64,000 nt of DNA, from assembly GCF_010233585.1 (NCBI RefSeq), contig NZ_CP045997.1:8514649-8578648 (forward strand), read 5' to 3'. The stretch's first letter is position 1, and each line of letters starts with the position of its first letter. Below, piece after piece: positions 36,140-45,744 of the stretch. The notes beneath the pieces are model-generated. The model searched no databases, was not told the origin of the DNA, and worked only from the letters and a program-made list of their open reading frames with translations. Both the position numbers and the translations under genes were made by a program. Origin of the DNA: Spirosoma endbachense (lineage in GTDB: Bacteria; Bacteroidota; Bacteroidia; Cytophagales; Spirosomataceae).

Positions 36140-36224
36140 AGATACTGTATGGTTTATAATTTACTGATGGCAGAAAACCGTTTAAATTCCTGTAACCAGC
36201 AAATGGTGAATGACAACTCAGAAA

Positions 36225-37118
36225 CTATTTCTGGTTAGCCCGGCGCAACTGTAGCCGATGCCGAACGTAACCAAACTCACCCTGCAATGCAAAGGTCAAC
36301 AATTTACGTAACCGGCAATACCGATGCCAGAATGATTCTCCCAGCGAACTTTGTAGCTGAGTCCGGTATTTTTCCTTGACCACTTGATGTTCTGAAAGGC
36401 CAACACTACGGATAGTCGACGATTTTGCATTGGGCTGAACGCGAAATCCTCCCCAGAAGCCATCAACGTGCCGGAATCGAACACCCGCCTGAACCCCCAG
36501 ACGAGAGACAATCTCATAATCGATCACAAAGCGAAGGCTCTCATCCAGTAAGCCAAACTGGTTCAGGCGTTCCCGTTTGATAAAGAGCGACTGATTAAAA
36601 ACCTGCATTCCCTCATAAATCTGGCATTCAACACAAAACTCGGGAGCGCGAAGTTCTTCGAGAATAACGTCCTGCTCGTCAGTAATGTACATATCACCAA
36701 AAAAAACATCCGTTTCCGGCGCTTTCCGCCAGGCATCAGCTACACGGATAAAAGCGTTGGGCGCAAATACATCATCAGAATTTTGAAAGGCCACATAGTC
36801 GCCCGTTGCCATCCGAAAGCCTTTATTGATCGCATCCGTTTGCCCCCGGTCTTTCTCGCTTACCCAGCCCGCCAGAAAGGGTTCGTATTTTTTAATAATT
36901 TCTAAACTCCCGTCTGTCGAGCCACCATCAATAACAAAATACTCAAGATTCGGATAGTGTTGGTTTAGTACGCTCAGGATCGTACGCTCTAAATAATCGA
37001 CCTGATTGTAGGAAGGAGTCACAACTGTTAGTTTTGGATAAGATCGGCCATCGTTTGACGTGAGCGGTTGATAAGGCTGCGCAACGAACGAAGAAAGCGA
37101 ATTATCGGAACGAGTCAT
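36225..37118 (-). CDS. Family 2 glycosyltransferase
   Basis: 297 residues from the ATG at 37118, four bases after the previous stop; an 18-codon extension overlaps the upstream gene and is not used. A variable N-terminal 30 residues precede LTVVTPSYNQVDYLERTILSVL, then EYFVIDGGSTDGSLE and DYVAFQNSDDVFAP (metal-binding DD). Also present: QSLFIKRERLNQFG and DESLRFVIDYEIVSRL. Inverting GT-A enzyme adding one sugar of the repeat unit; specificity unknown. Confidence 0.87.
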   Translation of the reverse strand: MTRSDNSLSSFVAQPYQPLTSNDGRSYPKLTVVTPSYNQVDYLERTILSVLNQHYPNLEYFVIDGGSTDGSLEIIKKYEPFLAGWVSEKDRGQTDAINKGFRMATGDYVAFQNSDDVFAPNAFIRVADAWRKAPETDVFFGDMYITDEQDVILEELRAPEFCVECQIYEGMQVFNQSLFIKRERLNQFGLLDESLRFVIDYEIVSRLGVQAGVRFRHVDGFWGGFRVQPNAKSSTIRSVGLSEHQVVKEKYRTQLQSSLGESFWHRYCRLRKLLTFALQGEFGYVRHRLQLRRANQK

Positions 37119-37122
37119 GAGT

Positions 37123-38226
37123 TTACAGGAGTGATTGATAGACAGCAAGGGTTTGGCGAGCCGTTTGTTCACACGAAAAATGGGTTAGCCGCTCCGTGCC
37201 TTTCCGACGAAGATCGCCACGTACGCTGTCGTTCATAACAACCTGATCTACAGCATTGGCAATTGACTCATCATCTTCGGGGTCGAAGTAAACGGCTGCG
37301 TCGGCAGCGACTTCGGGCAACGAGCTTCTGTTGCTGGCAATGACCGGACAACCTGCACTGAATGCTTCAAGCACAGGAATACCAAACCCTTCATTCAGGG
37401 ATGGAAAAACAAAAGCCTGCGCGTACTGATAAAGACCAAATAAACTGGCATCGGTGATTGGCCGGTAGTGAACACGTTCACTCAGTCGGGCCGCGTAGAA
37501 AGAAGCCTGCTCTTCGGCCGTGAATGCACCACCGCCCGCACAAACGAGATGTAAGTCGGGGTAACGGCTTAATAGTGGCCTGATGGCCCGGAAAAAGACG
37601 TTAAAATTTTTGTATAACCCGCGTTTACCGACAAAAAGCAAATAAGGAAATGCGAGTGAACGGGGTGCATGATGCATGGAGTTATCCTTAAAATTAGTGC
37701 CCAAATGAATGACACTAATTTTATCAGGCTGTATCGGAAAAAATCGAAGAATTTCCTGCTTAGAGAACTCCGAAACCGAAATAATTCTATCTGCCCGATG
37801 CAACAACTGTTTTTTTGCCTCGTATAAGCCTTCGCCAACGTCTGGATAAAGCTTCCCATAGCGTTCGCTGGTAGCATCATGAAACGTTAGTACGAACGGT
37901 TTTTTATTGATGGAATTTAAAAAATAGCGATGGTAATACGTTGGATGAAACACATCAAACTGCCCTGACTTAACGCGCTGCAGGCTGTACAGTCGGTTCA
38001 GGAGAGAAGCTGCCCGGTTCACATTACGCCAGTGAGCTAGCTGCCGATAGCGCAGATGCCGGCTGAATGACGCCTTATTTAGGTATTCATTATTGGATAA
38101 GCGCAGCGAAAGCTCAAATTCAATGTCGGAACGGCTGGAAAACGAACTCATCAAGTCGAAGAAATACCTGGATACTCCTCCATATGTTAGGCCTGTAAAG
38201 CATTGATGGTCGTATAAAACGTTCAT
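37123..38226 (-). CDS. Family 4 glycosyltransferase
   Basis: 367 residues from the ATG at 38226 (MNVLYDHQCFTGLTYGGVSRYFFDL). Motifs: ADRIISVSEFSKQEILRFF, FPYLLFVGKRGLYKNFNVFFRAI, and FPSLNEGFGIPVLEAFSAGCPVIASN with the E-x7-E pair. The GGVSRYF acceptor loop resembles mannosyltransferase-like members of GT4. It precedes a GT2 gene by four bases. Sugar specificity is inference only. Confidence 0.9.
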   Translation of the reverse strand: MNVLYDHQCFTGLTYGGVSRYFFDLMSSFSSRSDIEFELSLRLSNNEYLNKASFSRHLRYRQLAHWRNVNRAASLLNRLYSLQRVKSGQFDVFHPTYYHRYFLNSINKKPFVLTFHDATSERYGKLYPDVGEGLYEAKKQLLHRADRIISVSEFSKQEILRFFPIQPDKISVIHLGTNFKDNSMHHAPRSLAFPYLLFVGKRGLYKNFNVFFRAIRPLLSRYPDLHLVCAGGGAFTAEEQASFYAARLSERVHYRPITDASLFGLYQYAQAFVFPSLNEGFGIPVLEAFSAGCPVIASNRSSLPEVAADAAVYFDPEDDESIANAVDQVVMNDSVRGDLRRKGTERLTHFSCEQTARQTLAVYQSLL

Positions 38227-38331
38227 GAACAAAAATCAGATAGTTTGTATTTTTCTGAGAAAATACGCCTGCAAAAATACAACTTATAGCGATAAAGCCA
38301 AGATTATACCTGATTGTCCTAGTCAACGGAT

Positions 38332-39348
38332 CTATCGTAGAACGGGTAACGGCACATTGTCGACAAATTGCGTAATGGCTCGCATGGTATCAACCGTTGC
38401 CCGGCGCCAGCCTCTCAGCACCACAGGCTCTGGCTGCTGGCCATAAGCCGGGCCAATAGCTGTCAGAACTGAATTAAGATTAGAGGATACGGCCTTTTTA
38501 TAGGCTGCAACCAGTAGCGATGCATCAGGTCTGTCGGCCAGTTTCAGCCGGTTTTGATTCGCAAAAAAACCTTCGTCCGGATTATAGAGCCCTTTGGCGT
38601 TGATAAACAATAATGGTTCATCGCTATCGCTTACTCTCCAGCTATCAGCTTCCTGCTTTACGTGCCGTTGCGGTAAATTCCACAGTGCAACGTGCCATGC
38701 AGCATCTTTTACAATCACAACATGCGGAAAAAAGACAGGCACATGCATTAACCAAATCTGGTCGGTACACAACCCTGTGCAGAAATCGATATACGCTCGT
38801 TCTTCGACACGGTCCCGCCACCATGCCAGGAGTCTGTCTGTTTCATCTGACCGACGAAAGGCCAGAAAGTCAGCACTATACAAGCCGATATTCTGAAAGA
38901 ATTTTTCATCCGGCCAATCCTGCTCTACTTTGGCTGAATCAGCTGGAGATCGGGTAATATGCGGTGTTAGCAGGACATTAGCAGAATTAAGCCGATTCCA
39001 TACAGGGGTAAGGGCGCTGAAGAATAGCACGTTCGGATCAGCGTACAGTACCATTTCTTCATCTGGAAAACGCCGGAACGCTTCCTCAATGAAGGCGGGC
39101 TTACAGGCAGCCGCGAATTCGGTTGGTGTATATTGGGCTGATAGTTTCCCTAATTGCTCCGGTGCCAGCACTTCGCTAGCCGGCCACAACGGGTAAGGCG
39201 ATTTAAAACCGGCAGGCAAATGAGTGGGGTCATCGGCCAAACCAATAACAACTGGGTGCGTCTTGCTATCAGATGCGTATTTCGCAAAACTTTCACCTAA
39301 CGCCAGAGCCTGAGGCAGTTGGCGGATTGTACAAATGGTTATCAGCAC
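38332..39348 (-). CDS. Putative glycosyltransferase, GT8-like (first paralogue)
   Basis: 338 residues from a GTG at 39348. The order LITICTIRQLPQALALGESF, then KPAFIEEAFRRFPDEEMVLYADPNVLFF, with an acidic D-x-N/D site, resembles a GT-A enzyme of the GT8 or capsular transferase type. Later NIGLYSADFLAFR and TDQIWLMHVPVFFP fit the same layout. It is clearly related to the product at 42258, which has YFDPDIIVY at the matching place. In this copy the second Asp is Asn (ADPNV), so metal binding may differ. No firm family name. Confidence 0.65.
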   Translation of the reverse strand: MLITICTIRQLPQALALGESFAKYASDSKTHPVVIGLADDPTHLPAGFKSPYPLWPASEVLAPEQLGKLSAQYTPTEFAAACKPAFIEEAFRRFPDEEMVLYADPNVLFFSALTPVWNRLNSANVLLTPHITRSPADSAKVEQDWPDEKFFQNIGLYSADFLAFRRSDETDRLLAWWRDRVEERAYIDFCTGLCTDQIWLMHVPVFFPHVVIVKDAAWHVALWNLPQRHVKQEADSWRVSDSDEPLLFINAKGLYNPDEGFFANQNRLKLADRPDASLLVAAYKKAVSSNLNSVLTAIGPAYGQQPEPVVLRGWRRATVDTMRAITQFVDNVPLPVLR

Positions 39349-39365
39349 AGCAGATACAGAACTAA

Positions 39366-40388
39366 TTATTCGAGCACATCGCCAAGAGCCGCCAGATAAG
39401 GAGCATACCAGTTGGCGGCAGAATCGGCATATCGTTTATAATTACCTTGCTGAAGGCTATTCAGGACGGGTTTTAGCCGTCGTAGCCTGTCGTGAGGTAA
39501 GCAACTACGCATTGTAAAATGAGAAAGCCGCCGATGAAGCTGAGGCAAACCAGGTGCATTAGACGTTACCCGTTGAGCCAGTAAACGGCTAATGGTAGCT
39601 AATTTCGCCTGCTTATCGCGCAAGGGTGCCAGTTTTTGGGCGCGGTGTCGGGCAAAACGATCACGCAATCGAACTCGCTCGGGCGGTTCTTCCTGTCGAA
39701 CACCAACCTGTTGTTGAACGTGAGTTCGGTATAACTGCAGGGGTTGATCGATGAACTGGATTTTGTTGTATGCCGCTGCTACGAGCCCAATCCAGCCATC
39801 ATAGATATAGCCAGGCACGTCGTCAGGGAAGGGCAATACTTTACTCAGAAAAGTCTTTCGAATAACCGTAGCACATCCCATAACGCGGTTTCCATCCAGC
39901 ATCACTTCCATCATTTCGCCATTTTTCCAGCGATTCTGGGCCACTTTGTCGAATCGAATCCATGTCCAGAATCGATTCTGCCGGCCCTGCAAATGTTCGT
40001 CAGTTACCCAGGCATCGCAAAAGGCAAGCTGATCTTCAGGATGATTGCTCATATACTCAGCCATGACACTGAGCTTATTGGGAAACCAATAATCGTCCTG
40101 GTCACAAATGAAGATCAATTCGCCAGTGCATTCTGACAGAACACGCTCAAAATTTTTATTGGACCCTAGCTGAACCTTGTTAACTAAAATTCGCACGGGG
40201 AAAGGCGCTTCGGCGGCAAGGCGTTCGAGCAGGGAAACGGTTCCGTCTGTAGATCGGTCATCGCACACAACGACCTCATCGGGCAATTGTTGCTGATCGA
40301 GCAGACTTTGCCATTGCGCAGGCAGGTAGGACTCACCATTATAGGTGCACAAGGCAATGGATATAGTCGGTCGAACCGGAGTTTTCAT
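39366..40388 (-). CDS. Family 2 glycosyltransferase
   Basis: 340 residues. Opens TISIALCTYNGESYLPAQWQSLLDQ, then VVCDDRSTDGTVSLLERLA and GELIFICDQDDYWFPNKL, with the QDDYW motif typical of rhamnosyl- and related transferases in polysaccharide clusters. The C-terminal third is basic and helical. It lies 9 bases after the DUF5672 gene and 17 bases before the GT8-like gene. Rhamnosyl specificity is possible but not shown. Confidence 0.9.
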   Translation of the reverse strand: MKTPVRPTISIALCTYNGESYLPAQWQSLLDQQQLPDEVVVCDDRSTDGTVSLLERLAAEAPFPVRILVNKVQLGSNKNFERVLSECTGELIFICDQDDYWFPNKLSVMAEYMSNHPEDQLAFCDAWVTDEHLQGRQNRFWTWIRFDKVAQNRWKNGEMMEVMLDGNRVMGCATVIRKTFLSKVLPFPDDVPGYIYDGWIGLVAAAYNKIQFIDQPLQLYRTHVQQQVGVRQEEPPERVRLRDRFARHRAQKLAPLRDKQAKLATISRLLAQRVTSNAPGLPQLHRRLSHFTMRSCLPHDRLRRLKPVLNSLQQGNYKRYADSAANWYAPYLAALGDVLE

Positions 40389-40397
40389 TCTTAACTG

Positions 40398-41225
40398 TCA
40401 AATTTGGTAACCGTACTGAGCAAAAATAGGTCGCCAGTAGTCCGTGCCATGGATGTCCCAGGCATGGCATCCGAACGGTAGTTGCCCATTATTATATTGT
40501 TCAACTGCCCGTTGCGGGTAAAATTCAATGGCAAATCGCATCGCTGTGCGGTAATCAGGAATACGTAATAAAGGAAGATATCGATTTACCTCAACGCTCC
40601 AAAATATGTCTTCGTTGTATCGATAATCATGGCTTTTTTCATACCTGGCAATTCGACCTTTAAAAACACGCAGCCATCGGAGCATGGCAGGAACTCGCCG
40701 TAAAGAAAAACCACCATTGCCAACCCTGTTTAAACTGGTTATTTCTCTGGGTGTTATCCCATCGGGTTTCTTCAGATCAATCAATAGTGCTATTCGTTGC
40801 TTCGTTCTGAACCAGACTTCGTCGCCCCAACCTGTATAATCCCGATCCCGTAGCCAGGGAGCCCCAATATAATCGTACCCTTTTTGGCACCAATCCGTCA
40901 GTTCATCGCTGAATACAAACGCGTCCAATTGATGAATCAGAATATATTCCAGATCAGTAAAGGCCCTGTAGAAGACGTCAGACAACATCAATTTGTTGTA
41001 AGCCTGAATGTCCACGAAAAAACGATCGTCAAACCTTCTTACCTGCAAAATAGGGTATAAATTCTGGTAAAGTGAAATATCGAGCGAATCAGGAGCCGCC
41101 AATAAAATTGGGTAGTGACCTAAAACTTTCATGCATTGCTTTAACGCAATTTGCTCATAATCAGTCAGTGAAGATTTATAAACGGGAATGACGACACCGA
41201 CACTTACCGGACTTTGATGCTTCAT
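40398..41225 (-). CDS. DUF5672-family putative glycosyltransferase
   Basis: 275 residues from the ATG at 41225, which overlaps the preceding stop as ATGA. Conserved DUF5672 landmarks: VGVVIPVYKSSLTDYEQIAL, EYILIHQLDAFVFSDEL, YDYIGAPWL, VGNGGFSLRRV and NEDIFWS, followed by FGCHAWD. The DAF and NEDIFW motifs point to a GT-A-like metal-dependent transferase, close in layout to galactosyltransferase-type enzymes. Found almost only in polysaccharide loci. Sugar unknown. Confidence 0.85.
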   Translation of the reverse strand: MKHQSPVSVGVVIPVYKSSLTDYEQIALKQCMKVLGHYPILLAAPDSLDISLYQNLYPILQVRRFDDRFFVDIQAYNKLMLSDVFYRAFTDLEYILIHQLDAFVFSDELTDWCQKGYDYIGAPWLRDRDYTGWGDEVWFRTKQRIALLIDLKKPDGITPREITSLNRVGNGGFSLRRVPAMLRWLRVFKGRIARYEKSHDYRYNEDIFWSVEVNRYLPLLRIPDYRTAMRFAIEFYPQRAVEQYNNGQLPFGCHAWDIHGTDYWRPIFAQYGYQI

Positions 41226-42256
41226 ACGAGTTTCGGTTGGCCTAATCGCTGCAAGGCAGCATCCTGTACCCATCCATAGGGAAGTTCGGAACAGGGGTGG
41301 CCATAATTATTCAGAATAGTAATGCCTTCTCCGCGTTTATAACGACCTGAATAAGGGAGATAATCGACAAAGTCGAATAATTGTCCAAGCAAAATAATAC
41401 CATTGGCGCCATTTGCATTGGCCATGTGTGCCGGGCCACTGTCGATACCGATAAATAAATGAGCGTTTCGAATTACTTCAGCTGTTTCAAGCAGGCTTAA
41501 TTGACCGCAGAGATTCCGAAAATTAGGGTGCTCTTCGGTAACAACGGGTTGCAGGCCAATCTCGATAACGGGATAGGGATATGTATCCAACAGCCATCTT
41601 ACGAGCCGATTCCAGTTTTCTGCGGGCCAGTCACGCATGATATGGCTGGACTGGCAGTGGATGACAATGGGTGACTCCTGAAGGCGTAAGGCAGCCACTC
41701 GCTGGCGAATAGCCTCCGGAATATACATTTTCGGATCGGCTGTCATGGCAGGTAAACCCGCGGCTTGCGAAAACATATATAACAAATCGCCACGGTGATA
41801 ATAGTTATCGAACGTGAGGCCAATCTGGTCGGCCGTCGGGTTAACGGGGTCTTCGGGGCAATATTTACACTTGCGGTGTGAAATATGCATGTTGTAGACT
41901 TTATCGAAAATGCCCGTTCGTAATAAATACATGCGTTCACTGGGGCACTTTTCGATCAGGTAACCGTCGAGATCAGGATGGTGTTGAACCAGTTCGACGT
42001 ATTGCTTCCGAACGAGCCAGATGATATAAGCATTGGAGTGACGCTGGCGAACTTCACGAGCTACGGGCTCACAGGCAATAATATCGCCCATTTGCTCTGA
42101 CAAAATAATAGCCACCAATGGCCGGTCAGCTGCCTTGTATTTTAGCCAACGTAAGTATAAGTACTTCCACACAACTGACCGGTATTTACCGATAATGTGG
42201 ATGTATTTATGATAACGGTAAGTCCAAAGTGCCCGTTGGTTCGACCACGAAGCCAT
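41222..42256 (-). CDS. Family 9 glycosyltransferase (heptosyltransferase-like)
   Basis: 344 residues. After a basic N-terminal segment comes LVAIILSEQMGDIIACEPVAREVRQRH, the GT9 opening, and later AHLFIGIDSGPAHMANANG, the donor-binding motif. A Cys-rich patch (HRKCKYCPED) in the middle is unusual for the family and could bind metal. GT9 enzymes transfer heptose or related sugars from ADP-activated donors in lipopolysaccharide cores; here it may act on the polymer primer. Translationally coupled to the DUF5672 gene. One base separates it from the upstream gene. Confidence 0.85.
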   Translation of the reverse strand: MASWSNQRALWTYRYHKYIHIIGKYRSVVWKYLYLRWLKYKAADRPLVAIILSEQMGDIIACEPVAREVRQRHSNAYIIWLVRKQYVELVQHHPDLDGYLIEKCPSERMYLLRTGIFDKVYNMHISHRKCKYCPEDPVNPTADQIGLTFDNYYHRGDLLYMFSQAAGLPAMTADPKMYIPEAIRQRVAALRLQESPIVIHCQSSHIMRDWPAENWNRLVRWLLDTYPYPVIEIGLQPVVTEEHPNFRNLCGQLSLLETAEVIRNAHLFIGIDSGPAHMANANGANGIILLGQLFDFVDYLPYSGRYKRGEGITILNNYGHPCSELPYGWVQDAALQRLGQPKLV

Positions 42257-42257
42257 A

Positions 42258-43265
42258 TTATTGATTTTCTAACAGCGCAATTAGTTGATTAAATGGGGCA
42301 TTTAATGCCTTTCTTACCCGTTTATACCGCAATATTTTCGGGGGTTTTATGTAAACACAAGGGTATTGTCGATATAGATCGTTTTGGTTAGTTAATAACC
42401 GATTTCGATACAGATCAAACAGCGGTTTTGCATCTGCACGTTCCTTGCCGGGTGTTTCTGATTCTGCAAGACTATACCGCGTCTGGTATTTAGAGACTTC
42501 ATCAGGCCGATTAGGATTGTAGCCACTATAATGGAAAAACTGCAAAAACTCCGTTTGGTTCACCCGCCACTGCCCATCGGCGTCAGCAGAGAGGTACCGT
42601 TCATGCATATTCCAGTAGGCAACATTATAGCCCGGATGACGATCGATCAGAACATTGTCATAATAAACCGGGGCAAAATTAACCCAATGCTGGTCTACGA
42701 AAAGACCATTACACAGATCGATCCGGCATTCATAGACTAACCGATCTTTCCACCAGTCAACAAAGGCTTTGGCAGTTGGGTCATTCCGCAGGCCAATGAA
42801 CCCGAGGTTAAAGATGCCGGTGCTCAAATGATGTTGTTCATTGGGGCGTTCCCAGTCTGGGGTAGGCGAACACGTATGAGGTGTTAACACCAGACTGTAT
42901 TCTTGCAGATCCTGATTTAATTTTTGCAGCGGCTGATAAACGATAATGTCAGGGTCAAAATAAATAATTTCGGTGACATTCGGGTAGTTTTTAATGAAAA
43001 AGTCGATGTAAAATGGTTTAACGGCGGTATTGAGTTCAGTAATATCGTACCGATCGCACATAGCCTCAAAATCGGGGATACCGATCTGATCTACCTCAAG
43101 CATCGAATAATCGGGCATAAGTTCAGCGGGTAGATTGGCGACGCTGAGTTTGTCAACCAGACCAATTATGTACTGGTAATCTGGATTTGTAGCTTTTAAT
43201 GAATCGCCCAGTGTTCGGGCCTGGGCTAGATAATTAACAGAACAGATGGTAAAAGCGAGTGTCAT
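42258..43265 (-). CDS. Putative glycosyltransferase, GT8-like (second paralogue)
   Basis: 335 residues. Opens LAFTICSVNYLAQARTLGDSLKATNPDYQYIIGLVD, then VTEIIYFDPDIIVYQPL, an acidic DPD site at the usual GT-A position, STGIFNLGFIGLR, and LFVDQHWVNFAPVYYDN. It shares motif order and length with the product at 38332 and is probably a duplicate that diverged. The family is common in polysaccharide clusters and lacks a firm biochemical name. Its stop is one base before the GT9 start. Confidence 0.7.
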   Translation of the reverse strand: MTLAFTICSVNYLAQARTLGDSLKATNPDYQYIIGLVDKLSVANLPAELMPDYSMLEVDQIGIPDFEAMCDRYDITELNTAVKPFYIDFFIKNYPNVTEIIYFDPDIIVYQPLQKLNQDLQEYSLVLTPHTCSPTPDWERPNEQHHLSTGIFNLGFIGLRNDPTAKAFVDWWKDRLVYECRIDLCNGLFVDQHWVNFAPVYYDNVLIDRHPGYNVAYWNMHERYLSADADGQWRVNQTEFLQFFHYSGYNPNRPDEVSKYQTRYSLAESETPGKERADAKPLFDLYRNRLLTNQNDLYRQYPCVYIKPPKILRYKRVRKALNAPFNQLIALLENQ

Positions 43266-43317
43266 AACTACAGATAGTAAGCCGGTCTGGTAAAAAATGG
43301 TTCAGGCTGTTTCTATG

Positions 43318-44436
43318 CTAGCCCACCGATTGACCGACCGACTTCCCGACTGGTTTAGTGTAAGAAAAATATCGTTTCAACTCATTAATTGGCTTTTCGA
43401 ACAAATACCACGATAGTGAGGCTACAACCAGCAAGGCCAGCAGGCTAACAAAGCGGTGAGACCAGTAACCTAACGTTAAGGTGAACCCGAAACGGTTAAA
43501 TACCTTCATTATAAACGGAGTAACAAAACCGGGCACAAGCATGTGAAAAACATAAATACCGTAGCTTATTCGCCCTACATATTGCAACGCCTTGTTGTTA
43601 AGCACTTGACCAACAGGCCCTTTAATGCCCATACTAGCCCGAACAATAATGAATAGGGATAGTGCAGCAATAAATAAACGCTGGAACAAAACGACAAGAA
43701 CATGATCGCCCGGCAAAAACTGTAGCGCAATAAAACCGAGTAAAGACAAAGCAGCCGCAACGGATAATTTTTTCAGAAAATCGGGAAGTGCGTCATGGCG
43801 CTCCGTAACAATATAAGCCCACAAAGCACCCAACCCAAAGGCGTCAAAACTCGCAGGGGTCAAAACGCCATCCAGGTTGCCCTGCGTATAGCCGTAACCA
43901 CGAAATAAGACACCAATAACGATCATACCGGCAATAACCCACCGAAATGAAGATCTTGGCGTCAACAAGACAATCCAGGGCCAGACAAAATACAATTGTT
44001 CTTCGACACCAAGTGTCCAGAAAGGCGAAAGAATATCGCCCCAGTTTCCCGTTTTATTCAGTAAAATATTATAGCCGTATAGATAATAGTACAGTGGGTG
44101 TTCGTCAACATCCGACGTTTGCGGAAAGGCTAACCAGACAAGCGTAATGGCGAAATAATACAGCGGAAAAATCCGTAGGGCACGCCGAACAAAGAAATTG
44201 CGATACGTATCGGCGAGTTTACTCTGGCCCGCCTGAATCCGGTTGCGATTGTCAATCAGAATGCGCGTGATCAGAAAACCACTGATTACAAAAAATACCA
44301 TCACGCCAATAGTGCCGTTGGGGAGCCGGTTGAATCCTTCGCCAGTTGGAAACCAGTGATAAATGATTACCAACAGAACAGCAAATGTCCGCAGGGAATC
44401 TAACTGAGGCATATGGCCAGAAGGAATCTTGGACAT
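43318..44436 (-). CDS. Acyltransferase 3 (OafA-type) membrane O-acyltransferase
   Basis: 372 residues with about ten membrane helices. Family motifs: PQLDSLRTFAVLLVIIYHWFPTGEGFN with the catalytic-type His, VMVFFVISGFLITRIL, and FWTLGVEEQLYFVWP. It moves acetyl or another short acyl group across or at the inner membrane onto sugars of the polysaccharide. The C-terminal tail is short and polar, with no SGNH domain. Predicted acetylation would oppose the secreted esterase at 28672. Confidence 0.92.
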   Translation of the reverse strand: MSKIPSGHMPQLDSLRTFAVLLVIIYHWFPTGEGFNRLPNGTIGVMVFFVISGFLITRILIDNRNRIQAGQSKLADTYRNFFVRRALRIFPLYYFAITLVWLAFPQTSDVDEHPLYYYLYGYNILLNKTGNWGDILSPFWTLGVEEQLYFVWPWIVLLTPRSSFRWVIAGMIVIGVLFRGYGYTQGNLDGVLTPASFDAFGLGALWAYIVTERHDALPDFLKKLSVAAALSLLGFIALQFLPGDHVLVVLFQRLFIAALSLFIIVRASMGIKGPVGQVLNNKALQYVGRISYGIYVFHMLVPGFVTPFIMKVFNRFGFTLTLGYWSHRFVSLLALLVVASLSWYLFEKPINELKRYFSYTKPVGKSVGQSVG

Positions 44437-44493
44437 TCGGGCGTCTACGGTTTGGCAAATGCTACTCTATCAGCCTGTAGCATCTGCATGATT

Positions 44494-45678
44494 CTAGGTT
44501 AGTTGCTGGAACAAAGTTACAAGAGTTTCAACGCTTTGATGTGCCGGGTGACGTTCGAGTATTTTTTCGCTAAGCCGTTTGCCCATTGCCCGACGCTGTT
44601 CTGGATCATTGAGCAAATCCAGGATGCGATTGCTCATGCCATCAAGATCCAGGTAGGGCACCACAAAACCACCGTCTGTTTCAACCAGTTCGGGAGAGCC
44701 CCCTGCCCCATCAAAACAAACAACAGGCACTTCACTCAAACCGGCTTCAAACACGACGAGTGGGTATGGATCTTCGCGCGAACAGAGCGCAAAAACATCG
44801 AAATGGCTCATGTAGCGCAGTACGTCGGGCGTTGGTGGAATCAGGTGGACGCGTTGTTCCATACCTGCTTTACGAATGTCCAGCAGCAAATCATCACGAA
44901 GCGATCCGGGAGGAACGCCAACCCACACAAAATGAATGGATGCCTCAGGCACCCGACCAATTACCTGTCGGGCAAGTGTTACAAATAAATCATTGCCCTT
45001 ACGCCATTCGGCATTGCCGCATCCTCCAACAATCAGCGCATTGTCGGGTAAACCTAAGGTCTTATAGATAGTCGGTTGCTGGCGGGCATGCTGTACATTT
45101 CGCTCGAGTGCCGGGGTGTCGATGAGGGTGAAAAGCGTAATACGGGCAGGGTCGAAGCCATGCTGCTCTTCATAATAGCGTGCGGTTGCCCGCGATACGG
45201 CCAGCAGGTGATTGGTTCGGCGCAGCAGGTATGCCAGTTCATCGGGCTGTGTGTACATCCGCACCGACATATCCAGTTCATGAACGAATGTTACGACGGG
45301 TGTTTTATCCGGAATGCCTAGCTGACCAAACCAACGACTGCTGGTAACCGTATTGACCAGTACTAAATCTATAGAATCCAACCCCAGACTGGCGCGAATT
45401 GCCTGTTGGCGATCCTGCATCTGTTGTTGATAAAACCGATCCCATAAGCCCAGCTTTCCCAGAATTTTATCGGCCACAGCCCCCATAACATATCGATCCG
45501 GGGCTGGCCAAATAGTAACCGTACAGATCGAACGGTATTCGTCAAGTAGTGGCCCTCCTTCACCTAGCAACAAATGCATCTGGAAGCCTTCTACTTTCAG
45601 AAGTCGCATCAGGTTTAGCAACACAAGTTGCGCCCCGGCACGATTGGCATCATGACCGATTAACAGTAACTTTTTCAG
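44494..45678 (-). CDS. Family 4 glycosyltransferase, probable CTG start
   Basis: The conserved N terminus (KKLLLIGHDANRAGAQLVLLNLMRLL) is only in frame if translation starts at or near the CTG at 45678; an in-frame TAA lies six codons earlier. The first ATG (45624) would remove the first beta strand and the acceptor-binding glycine loop of the GT-B fold. From 45678 the protein has 394 residues. Other motifs: LLAVSRATARYYEEQHGF, VGGCGNAEWRKGNDLFVTLA, and ALCSREDPYPLVVFEAGLSEVPVVCFD with E-x7-like spacing. Sugar unknown. The start codon is the odd point; a sequencing error at this base is also possible. Confidence 0.8.
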   Translation of the reverse strand: MKKLLLIGHDANRAGAQLVLLNLMRLLKVEGFQMHLLLGEGGPLLDEYRSICTVTIWPAPDRYVMGAVADKILGKLGLWDRFYQQQMQDRQQAIRASLGLDSIDLVLVNTVTSSRWFGQLGIPDKTPVVTFVHELDMSVRMYTQPDELAYLLRRTNHLLAVSRATARYYEEQHGFDPARITLFTLIDTPALERNVQHARQQPTIYKTLGLPDNALIVGGCGNAEWRKGNDLFVTLARQVIGRVPEASIHFVWVGVPPGSLRDDLLLDIRKAGMEQRVHLIPPTPDVLRYMSHFDVFALCSREDPYPLVVFEAGLSEVPVVCFDGAGGSPELVETDGGFVVPYLDLDGMSNRILDLLNDPEQRRAMGKRLSEKILERHPAHQSVETLVTLFQQLT

Positions 45679-45744
45679 CGTGCGGTTTGTAGTTTATTGT
45701 TTTCAGCCTACGGTTCTAATCGCTACGAATAGCTCCGTGAACTT

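Noticed and set aside
37759..37768. Single CTTAGAG motif
   Set aside because: One copy only, inside a coding region, no tandem partner or promoter element.
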